A DNA stretch of 59,726 nt from Limisphaerales bacterium. GTDB taxonomy: Bacteria > Verrucomicrobiota > Verrucomicrobiia > Limisphaerales > UBA1100. The stretch is from NCBI GenBank assembly GCA_014382585.1, contig JACNJL010000053.1:1-59726 (forward strand), given 5' to 3'. Below are positions 53,865-59,726 of the stretch, piece by piece. A program made the position numbers and the translations under genes. Below the pieces are notes generated by a model. That model searched no databases, had not been told where the DNA came from, and saw only the letters and a program-made list of their open reading frames with translations. Positions within the stretch are counted from its first letter, which is position 1, and each line of letters opens with the position of its first letter.

Positions 53865-53893
53865 TTGACTTCTCCGCCGGTTTACCCGATACA
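53865..53893 (+). promoter_or_regulatory. Candidate promoter of glycyl-tRNA synthetase
   Basis: TTGACT (five of six) with GATACA 17 bases later, or TACACT with a 19-base spacer. The ATG is only about 11 bases downstream, with no clear RBS, as at the epimerase promoter. Confidence 0.3.
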
Positions 53894-53904
53894 CTCGCCG
53901 CCTT

Positions 53905-55401
53905 ATGGGTAAGGACAAGGCTAAAGATAATTCATTGATGGATGCCATTGTGTCGTTGTGCAAGCGGCGCGGGTTTGTTTTTCAATCCTCCGAAATCTAT
54001 GGCGGACTGCGCGGCCTGTGGGATTACGGCCCGCTGGGGGTGGAGTTGAAACGCAACATCAAGGAGGCGTGGTGGCGCGATATGATCACCACACACGACG
54101 AGCTGGCCCAGCCGGAGGGCACGCCGAGCACGTTCCAAATGGTGGGCATCGAGTCGAGTATCATCATGCATCCGCGCGTTTGGAAAACGTCCGGCCATTA
54201 CGATTTGTTTGCGGACCAAATGGTGGATTGCCGGACGTGCAAGAGCCGGTTCCGCGCCGATCACGTGTCCACCAGTGAGTGCCCGCAGAAGCCGAGCAAA
54301 TGCCCGGGCGACCACGAGGCGTGCGACCTGACGGAGCCGCGCGATTTTAACCTGATGTTCGAGACGTACGTGGGCGCGTTGCGCGATGAGGAGAACAAGG
54401 CGTTCCTGCGGCCGGAGACGGCGCAGGGGATGTTCGTGAATTTCAAGAACGTGATGGACAGCAACCGCGTGAAGATCCCCTTCGGCATCGCGCAACAGGG
54501 CAAAAGTTTTCGCAACGAAATCACCCCGCGCAATTTCACCTTCCGCACGCGGGAATTTGAGCAAATGGAGATGGAGTTTTTCTGTCATCCCGAGGAATCG
54601 CCCAAGTGGTATGCCTACTGGCGCGACCGGCGTTTCAAGTGGTACACGGATCTGGGCATCGATCCAGCGAAATTGATTTTGCGTGACCACGATGCCGATG
54701 AGCTTTCGCATTACTCCGTGGGCACGGCTGATGTGGAGTACGCATTTCCGTTCTGCGAGGAAGGCGAGTTTGGCGAGCTGGAAGGGATCGCCCACCGCGG
54801 CGATTTTGATCTGCGCTCGCACATGGAAGGCAAGCTCGTGCGCGAAGGCGATGAGTTGGTGGTGGAAAAAGGCGAGGACGGCAACCCGAAATATCCCGGC
54901 AGCGGCAAGGACATGACCATCCTCAACGAGGAAACCAAGGAACGCTACGTGCCGCACGTCATCGAGCCGGCCGCCGGCGCGGACCGCACGGTGCTGGCGT
55001 TCATTTGTAACGCCTACCACGAGGAAACGATCACCAACGAAAAGGGCAAGGAAGAGACGCGCGTGGTCATGAAGTTTCACCCGCGCATTGCGCCGTACAA
55101 GGTGGGCGTGTTCCCGTTACTCAAGAACAAGCCTGAGCTGGTCGCTAAAGCGCGCGAGGTGTGCAATCTGCTCCGCCCGCACATGGCGGTGTTTTATGAT
55201 GAAGGCGGGGCCATTGGCCGGCGTTATCGGCGTCAGGACGAGGCCGGCACGCCTTACGGTGTGACCATCGATTTCGATACGCTTGGCGAAAACGGCGATG
55301 AGGCCAAGGACACCATCACCCTGCGCGGTCGCGATACCATGGAGCAAACGCGAATGCCCATCAGCGAGCTCCTGCCGTTTCTGCTGGAGAAAATTCGGTA
55401 G
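53905..55401 (+). CDS. glyQS: Glycyl-tRNA synthetase, single-chain alpha2 type
   Basis: A 498-residue class II synthetase of the homodimeric (eukaryote-like) type. Visible are GFVFQSSEIYGGLRGLWDYG (motif 1 region), a Cys-rich insertion (CRTCKSRF, SECPQKPSKCPGDHEACD), motif 2 (FRNEITPRNFTFRTREFEQ), motif 3 region (EPAAGADRTVLAF) and the anticodon-binding start RIAPYKVGVFPLL. It charges tRNA-Gly with glycine in the cytoplasm. Full length for the family. Confidence 0.95.
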   Translation: MGKDKAKDNSLMDAIVSLCKRRGFVFQSSEIYGGLRGLWDYGPLGVELKRNIKEAWWRDMITTHDELAQPEGTPSTFQMVGIESSIIMHPRVWKTSGHYDLFADQMVDCRTCKSRFRADHVSTSECPQKPSKCPGDHEACDLTEPRDFNLMFETYVGALRDEENKAFLRPETAQGMFVNFKNVMDSNRVKIPFGIAQQGKSFRNEITPRNFTFRTREFEQMEMEFFCHPEESPKWYAYWRDRRFKWYTDLGIDPAKLILRDHDADELSHYSVGTADVEYAFPFCEEGEFGELEGIAHRGDFDLRSHMEGKLVREGDELVVEKGEDGNPKYPGSGKDMTILNEETKERYVPHVIEPAAGADRTVLAFICNAYHEETITNEKGKEETRVVMKFHPRIAPYKVGVFPLLKNKPELVAKAREVCNLLRPHMAVFYDEGGAIGRRYRRQDEAGTPYGVTIDFDTLGENGDEAKDTITLRGRDTMEQTRMPISELLPFLLEKIR

Positions 55402-55410
55402 AAAATAACC

Positions 55411-55506
55411 AAGGGACAATGACCAATCCCCAAGGAATTCCCAATGCCCATGGAGATTGTGGATTGGGCATTCCTTGGGCTTTGGAATTTGGGCCTTGGT
55501 CATTCC
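55411..55506. repeat. Imperfect inverted repeat of CCAAGGAAT words
   Basis: A 96-bp AT/GC-mixed spacer between glyQS and larB. The left part (ACCAAGGGAC, CCCCAAGGAATTCCC) is complementary to the right part (GGGCATTCCTTGGG, GGGCCTTGGTCATTCC). The same words build the 11-bp tandem repeat at 22242, so these are related spacer repeats. It could act as a transcript stem. Confidence 0.7.
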
Positions 55507-55553
55507 CCCATCTTCATCCTTGAAAAATGATTATGGAAAACTGAGTATTCCCC

Positions 55554-56312
55554 ATGACCCCCACCGAAGCGACTCAGCTGCTTGAGGATTTCCGCGCTGG
55601 CAAAATCAGCCAGGCGCAGGCGCTTGCTGCTCTTGGTAAGGAACCGGTCACCGACCTCGGCTTCGCACAGGTGGATCAACACCGCGCCCTGCGGCAGGGC
55701 TTTCCTGAGGTCATCTTCGGGGCGGGCAAAACCCCCGTGCAAGTCGTCAAGATTGCCGGCGAAATTCTCAAGCAAAGCGATCGCGTGCTCATCACCCGCA
55801 CCACGTCCGCCCACGCCAAGGCGTTGTCGAAAAAATTCAAAAAAGCCGTTCACCACGAAACCGCTCGCTGCGTGGTGATCGAAAAGAAAAAATCCAAACC
55901 CCAACGCGTCGGCACTATCGCCATCCTCTCTGCCGGCACCAGCGATCTACCCGTGGCCGAGGAAGCCGCGGTCACCGCGGAGACGATGGGTAACCCTGTC
56001 CAGCGCCTGTTCGATGTCGGTGTCGCCGGCCTGCACCGGTTGCTGGCGCGCGTGGAGGATTTCCGTGAGGCCAACGTCATCATTGTCGTGGCCGGCATGG
56101 AAGGCGCCTTGCCCAGCGTGGTGGCCGGTTTGGTCGACAAACCCGTCATCGCCGTGCCCACCAGCATTGGCTACGGTGCCAGCTTCGAGGGCGTGGCCGC
56201 GCTGCTCGGCATGTTAAATTCCTGCGGCAGCGGCGTCACCGTCGTCAACATCGACAACGGCTTCGGCGCCGCCTACGCCGCCAGCCAAATCAATGCGCTG
56301 ACCGATTCATGA
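55554..56312 (+). CDS. larB: Nickel-pincer cofactor biosynthesis protein LarB
   Basis: A 252-residue protein. The C-terminal PurE-like domain is clear ([55 protein letters not shown]). LarB carboxylates and cleaves nicotinic acid adenine dinucleotide, the first step to the Ni-pincer nucleotide of lactate racemase and relatives. Its stop overlaps the following protease gene by four bases. LarE, the sulfur insertion enzyme, is not in the window. Confidence 0.93.
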   Translation: MTPTEATQLLEDFRAGKISQAQALAALGKEPVTDLGFAQVDQHRALRQGFPEVIFGAGKTPVQVVKIAGEILKQSDRVLITRTTSAHAKALSKKFKKAVHHETARCVVIEKKKSKPQRVGTIAILSAGTSDLPVAEEAAVTAETMGNPVQRLFDVGVAGLHRLLARVEDFREANVIIVVAGMEGALPSVVAGLVDKPVIAVPTSIGYGASFEGVAALLGMLNSCGSGVTVVNIDNGFGAAYAASQINALTDS

Positions 56313-57289
56313 AATACCTTCGACTCACAATCGCGACCCTCTTGGGGGTTGTTGCTTTGGGCGAGATGGGCTGTGTCGCCCCTATTCCATCAGCGGCGGC
56401 GGTTTATGAGCGGGTCGAGCCGGCGGCCGTGGAGATTCTGGTAAACGGTCGCATGGCCGGTTCGGGCAGTATTGTGGATGCCGGCGGTAGCGTGCTGATC
56501 GCCGCGCACATGTTGCCCAATGCGTCCGAAACCGACGTCAAACTGGAGGCGCATTCGCCGGCGTTGGGGCGGCATCCAGTGCAGTGGGTGGCGCTGGATC
56601 GCGGGCACGATCTGGCCTTGCTGCAATTGCCCGCGCGCGAAACGGCGTATCCGCATTTGCAACTGGCCCGGCGCGCGCCGCGGCCGGGCGAGCCAGTGTA
56701 TCTTTATGGCGCTCCGGTGTTTCGCCACGACGTCATGATTGCCGGCCGCGTGGCGCGCGCCCGGCCGACGTATGAATTTTACGACGGCGCCTTTCGGGAG
56801 ATTGTGCACATCTCCGCCATCTCGCCCATCGGCACCTCGGGTGGGCCGTGGGTGAATGCGCGCGGCCGAATCTTTGGCGTGCAAAGCGCGGCCATGACTA
56901 TCAAGGGCGGGCATCAAGGCATCGCCTACGCCGCGCCGCTGGCGTCTCTGCAAACCCTGTTGGAAACCCGCCGCGATCAGGCCACGCCGACTCTGCAAAT
57001 GGGCGTGGAGGAATTGTGGTCGCAGGATCCCGGCTTTCTGAAACCGCTACCCGGCAGCCTGCGCGGATTGGTCGTGCGCCAGCTGCAACCCAACGGCCCG
57101 GCCGGCCGCGCGGGTTTGAAGGAGTGGGATATCATCACCACGCTGGACGGCTGGCCAGTGGAGCGCACCGAGGATTATGTGAACGCCCTGCGCCGCCATC
57201 GGCCCGGCGAAACAATCCGCATGCGCGCCACCGATCGAACCGGAGAAAACCCCCGCGACCTCACCATCCGGCTGGTGCCGATTCAATAA
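56309..57289 (+). CDS. Trypsin-like protease lipoprotein with one PDZ domain
   Basis: A 326-residue protein with a lipoprotein signal ending GEMGC (Cys22). The HtrA-like core has H67 (IAAHMLP), D101 (GHDLALLQL) and S177 (GTSGGPW), and a single PDZ domain at about 235-320 ([20 protein letters not shown]). It is cotranscribed between larB and larC by overlapping start and stop. That position in a cofactor operon is unusual; it may process or control a cofactor-dependent envelope protein, which is pure inference. Confidence 0.87.
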   Translation: MKYLRLTIATLLGVVALGEMGCVAPIPSAAAVYERVEPAAVEILVNGRMAGSGSIVDAGGSVLIAAHMLPNASETDVKLEAHSPALGRHPVQWVALDRGHDLALLQLPARETAYPHLQLARRAPRPGEPVYLYGAPVFRHDVMIAGRVARARPTYEFYDGAFREIVHISAISPIGTSGGPWVNARGRIFGVQSAAMTIKGGHQGIAYAAPLASLQTLLETRRDQATPTLQMGVEELWSQDPGFLKPLPGSLRGLVVRQLQPNGPAGRAGLKEWDIITTLDGWPVERTEDYVNALRRHRPGETIRMRATDRTGENPRDLTIRLVPIQ

Positions 57290-57302
57290 CTCCCAATGAT
57301 CG

Positions 57303-57539
57303 ATGGGTTCTCGCCAACTAAATGAACGGAAGTTTCCGGAATGGGAGGAGTTGCCTTCAGGGGGGCGGCTTTATCGTCGGGAGGTGAAAGGGCGGTCCGG
57401 TTGGACGGCGCGTTATTTGAAGGAAGTGGATGCACAGGAAAACACCGTCAAGTTTTGGCAGGAGATCCATGACGCCCAAGGCCGGTTGAAGGAAGTGCAC
57501 GAGAAATATCCGGTGGATAAAGGCCACCGGAAGTTGTAA
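57303..57539 (+). CDS. Small protein of unknown function in the lar locus
   Basis: A 78-residue charged soluble protein (WEELPSGGRLYRREVKGRSG, ARYLKEVDAQENTVKFWQE) without signal, membrane helix or known motif. It lies 13 bases after the protease gene. It resembles small conserved beta-rich proteins, but I do not recognise the family. Confidence 0.6.
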   Translation: MGSRQLNERKFPEWEELPSGGRLYRREVKGRSGWTARYLKEVDAQENTVKFWQEIHDAQGRLKEVHEKYPVDKGHRKL

Positions 57540-57548
57540 GGTGAATCC

Positions 57549-57809
57549 ATGACCATTACCAAACAGGTCATCGCTGAAAAGCTCACCGCGTATTTGCGCC
57601 ATGAATGCACGTCAGCCGAATTGGTCAGCTGGGCGGAAACGGCGTTGATGGACAGCGATGTGGATGAGTCGAATGCCGAGGTCGTGTCGGCCGCGCTGGC
57701 GCGCCTGGGCGTGGCGGATGTGCGGGCGTTCGGTTTGGAATGGGCCGATTGCGAATCCATCCTGCGCGATCTCGGGTTTGAAGCGCACGTGGAAATCACG
57801 GCCACCTGA
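57549..57809 (+). CDS. Small helical protein of unknown function in the lar locus
   Basis: An 86-residue acidic, probably all-helical protein (ITKQVIAEKLTAYLRHECT, LVSWAETALMDSDVDES, VVSAALARLGVADVRAFG). No motif is recognised. It sits nine bases after the previous small gene and 41 before larC, so the three share a transcript with the protease. Confidence 0.65.
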   Translation: MTITKQVIAEKLTAYLRHECTSAELVSWAETALMDSDVDESNAEVVSAALARLGVADVRAFGLEWADCESILRDLGFEAHVEITAT

Positions 57810-57850
57810 CCGTTGCCGCGCATTTCCCTCAACATGCGAATCTGTGTTTC

Positions 57851-59149
57851 ATGAAGACTCTCTATCTCGATATTTTCAGCGGCATTAGCGGCGATATGTT
57901 TTTGGGCGCGATGATGGACCTGGGCGTGGACTTCGAGGCGCTGGAGGCGGAGCTGCAAAAGCTCAAGCTCGAGGGCTACACGCTCAGCGCCAATCGCCGG
58001 CAGAAATGCGCCATTGATGGCGTGAAGTTTGATGTGCACCTCGCGTGCGGCGGTGAGGCCGATCACGATCATTCCCATTCGCACAGTCACGAACACAGCC
58101 ATTCGCATGATCACGGGCATGATCATTCCCATGAACACAGCCACGGCGGCGGCGAGGGCCATGGGCACAGTCGCAACTTCGCGCAGATTTCGGAGATGAT
58201 CCACACCAGCACCTTGAGCGATTGGGTGAAGCAAAAATCCGTGGCCGTCTTCCAGCGCGTGGCCAATGCCGAGGGGAAGATCCATGGCATGCCGCCGTTT
58301 GAAGTGCACTTTCACGAGGTGGGCGCGGTGGATTCCATCGTCGACATCGTCGGCGGTTGCATCGCGCTGGAGCTGTTGGGCAAACCACGCGTGCGCAGTG
58401 GGCCAGTCATTGAAGGCACCGGCTTTATTATGTGCGCGCATGGCCGCTTTCCCATTCCCGCGCCGGCCACGTTGAACATCCTCGCCGAACGCGGCGTGGC
58501 CATCACCCAATGCGATGAGCCCAACGAACTCATCACGCCCACCGGCGCTGCCTTGATTGCCGAATTCGCCGAGGACTTTGGGCCGTTGCAACATCTTACG
58601 CCGGAGAAGGTCGGGTTTGGTCTCGGCACCCGCGATTGTCAAACCCGGCCCAACGTGTTGCGCGCCGTATTGGGCGAGGAAACCGCCGCCAGCAGCCGCA
58701 ATGATTGGGAGACAGACACAATTTCAGTTTTGGAAACCAACCTCGACGACATCAGCTCCGAGGTGCTCGGTGACTTTGTGGAACGCGCCCTAAAGGCCGG
58801 CGCGTTGGACGTGGTGCACACGGCCATCCAGATGAAAAAGAACCGCCCCGGCGTGCAGCTCAGCGTGCTCTGTGCCGAGGGCGATGCCGATCAGTTCTGC
58901 GAAATGATCCTGCGCGAAACCACCACCTTCGGCGTGCGCCGCACCCTTACCGAACGCCGCAAACTCCAGCGCGAAACCCAAACCGTTTCCACCCCCCACG
59001 GCGAAGTGACCGTGAAGCTGGGTAAACTCAACGGCGAAACCGTGCAGGTCGCGCCGGAATACGAAAGCTGCCGCGCCATTGCCGCAAAAGCCGAGGTGCC
59101 ACTCAAAGCGGTGTATGATGCCGCCGTGGCAGCCGCGCGTTTGCGCTGA
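57851..59149 (+). CDS. larC: Nickel-pincer cofactor protein LarC (single-chain)
   Basis: A 432-residue LarC (DUF111) protein in one uninterrupted frame: N-terminal YLDIFSGISGDMFLGAMMDLG, a His-rich loop (about 71-107, HSHSHSHEHSHSHDHGHDHS), FHEVGAVDSIVDIVGGCIAL, and the C-terminal LETNLDDISSEVLGDF to the end. LarC inserts nickel into the pincer nucleotide using CTP. The His-rich loop is a plausible nickel store. Unlike Lactobacillus plantarum, no frameshift is needed here. Confidence 0.94.
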   Translation: MKTLYLDIFSGISGDMFLGAMMDLGVDFEALEAELQKLKLEGYTLSANRRQKCAIDGVKFDVHLACGGEADHDHSHSHSHEHSHSHDHGHDHSHEHSHGGGEGHGHSRNFAQISEMIHTSTLSDWVKQKSVAVFQRVANAEGKIHGMPPFEVHFHEVGAVDSIVDIVGGCIALELLGKPRVRSGPVIEGTGFIMCAHGRFPIPAPATLNILAERGVAITQCDEPNELITPTGAALIAEFAEDFGPLQHLTPEKVGFGLGTRDCQTRPNVLRAVLGEETAASSRNDWETDTISVLETNLDDISSEVLGDFVERALKAGALDVVHTAIQMKKNRPGVQLSVLCAEGDADQFCEMILRETTTFGVRRTLTERRKLQRETQTVSTPHGEVTVKLGKLNGETVQVAPEYESCRAIAAKAEVPLKAVYDAAVAAARLR

Positions 59150-59253
59150 TATTGGGTTGATGGACTCGCATGCTCGTCCCTTCATCGCGGCCCCATTGTC
59201 AATGGAGGGACGAGCCCGCGAGTCCGCTATCGTCAAGCGCCAATCCACTAACT

Positions 59254-59307
59254 GGTAGGGCGTGCTCTCCGAGCGCGCCGAGGCGGTTTCGGAGAAACCG
59301 CCCTACC
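59254..59307. repeat. 54-bp palindromic element, copy C
   Basis: Starts GGTAGGGCGTGCTCTCCGAG and ends CGCCCTACC. Same orientation as A; identical to copy D by eye. Confidence 0.9.
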
Positions 59308-59454
59308 TCAGCACTGTGGCCAGCTACGGCGCGCCGTTGCCGCGGAGTTAAACCAGATAGGGACGAGGTGGAATTCGTCCCTCCATCGCGGCCCCGTTGT
59401 CAATGGAGGGACGAGCCCGCGAGTCCGCTATCGTCAAGCGCCAATCCACTAACT

Positions 59455-59508
59455 GGTAGGGCGTGCTCTCCGAGCGCGCCGAGGCGGTTTCGGAGAAACC
59501 GCCCTACC
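59455..59508. repeat. 54-bp palindromic element, copy D
   Basis: Identical by eye to copy C, 201 bases further on, inside the duplicated unit. Confidence 0.9.
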
Positions 59509-59567
59509 TCACCACTGTGACCCGCAACACGGGCGGAAAGGCGGATGTGCCGCGCGTTAATTGGGTT

Positions 59568-59726
59568 TTATTCGTTCGTGGGCGCGCGGCCGGTGTGTTG
59601 GGGGTTTTGCCCACGCATGGGCCATGGGCTAGTTGCGAGGCCTTTGGAATCGGTCTTGAAGGCATAGAGCTTGTGGTCAAGTGACCCGACGTAAACGGTG
59701 CCATCAGAACCGATGGCGGGGGAGGA
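59568..59726 (-). CDS. PQQ-like beta-propeller protein, C-terminal end (rest outside window)
   Basis: Reading from the window edge, 52 residues of a propeller protein are visible: the blade signature AIGSDGTVYVGSLDHKLYAF, a short linker and the end motif SPWPMRGQNPQHTGRAPTNE before a TAA. This tail (WPM..xDxxHTGR type) closes many BamB-like/PQQ-repeat proteins of PVC bacteria. The N-terminus lies outside the window. Confidence 0.8.
   Translation of the reverse strand, partial: SSPAIGSDGTVYVGSLDHKLYAFKTDSKGLATSPWPMRGQNPQHTGRAPTNE

Larger units (their letters stand above)
59174..59518. repeat. Direct duplication of a 144-bp unit (period 201 bp) containing palindromes
   Basis: The unit starting TCGTCCC(T/C) at 59174 recurs at 59375 with only a few differences. 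Each unit holds an inverted repeat around GGGACGAGCCCGCGAGTCC and a 54-bp palindromic element. This repeat block fills most of the 418-bp gap between larC and the propeller gene; no gene is seen in it. Confidence 0.9.

Noticed and set aside
53932-55080. 382-residue open frame antisense to glycyl-tRNA synthetase
   Set aside because: It is a mirror of a clear synthetase gene, with composition rich in Ala, Arg, Val and His and no motif.
57413-58642. 409-residue open frame antisense to larC
   Set aside because: It lies opposite an unambiguous LarC, has no recognisable domain, and its length is explained by GC-rich codon use of the plus-strand gene.
57851-59149. Programmed frameshift in larC
   Set aside because: In Lactobacillus plantarum larC is made by frameshifting, but here one continuous frame covers both halves.
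59170-59520. 116-residue open frame across the repeats behind larC
   Set aside because: It exists only because the 201-bp repeat period is a multiple of three, so the same peptide is translated twice; it has no protein-like features.

Overview
The window looks like a chromosomal segment of a Gram-negative member of the PVC superphylum, most likely Verrucomicrobiota. The evidence is a ThuA/NPCBM/dehydrogenase/HEAT giant protein next to a HEAT-cytochrome c partner, a DUF1080 protein, prepilin-like proteins (one with an exact H-X9-DG signature), many lipoproteins, and an outer-membrane/LPS assembly cluster. No phylogenetic marker was compared computationally, so the taxonomy is inference. No rRNA, tRNA, CRISPR array, phage or insertion sequence was recognised.

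Layout. 1-3202: LPS-type assembly genes (GT4 glycosyltransferase cut by the window edge, GT2 glycosyltransferase, MsbA-like ABC exporter). 3217-4107: divergent degenerate Ser/Thr kinase. 4424-18932: a 14.5-kb same-strand tripartite efflux cluster of two TolC-like lipoproteins, three membrane-fusion adaptors, three MacB-type permeases and only one ATPase. 19125-20523: prepilin-like protein and a Sel1-like lipoprotein, with terminators between them. 20647-26933: sugar epimerase, DUF1080 protein, ThuA-dehydrogenase giant and cytochrome c partner, probably for sugar or polysaccharide catabolism. 26984-30675: nrdR-unknown-HIT operon, a DUF721 gene, and a DtxR-zincin-SDR operon. 30743-32641: pentapeptide-repeat K+ channel and HDOD protein. 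32847-39430: complete F-type ATP synthase operon (atpB-E-F-H-A-G-D-C) behind a CRP-like palindrome. 39436-45814: HtrA protease and a GldA/F/G-DUF4340 ABC system on the minus strand. 45904-50656: DUF2851, GntP permease, membrane protein of unknown function, prepilin-like protein. 50698-53704: divergent PhoX and class B/e(P4)-type phosphatases, a decayed beta-propeller fragment, a Sel1-like lipoprotein. 53905-59149: glycyl-tRNA synthetase, then larB-protease-two small genes-larC for the nickel-pincer cofactor. 59150-59567: repeat-rich spacer. 59568-59726: the 3' end of a PQQ-type beta-propeller gene.

The most interesting system is the efflux cluster. Each of its three adaptors carries a LysM-like segment nested inside the lipoyl/barrel-sandwich region, one adaptor ends in two EF-hands, one permease has a large periplasmic insertion, and three adaptor-permease pairs appear to share one ATPase. 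A pseudokinase-like gene is divergent from its start. A second recurring feature is a 54-bp palindrome present four times, always directly behind genes, once supplying the stop codon.
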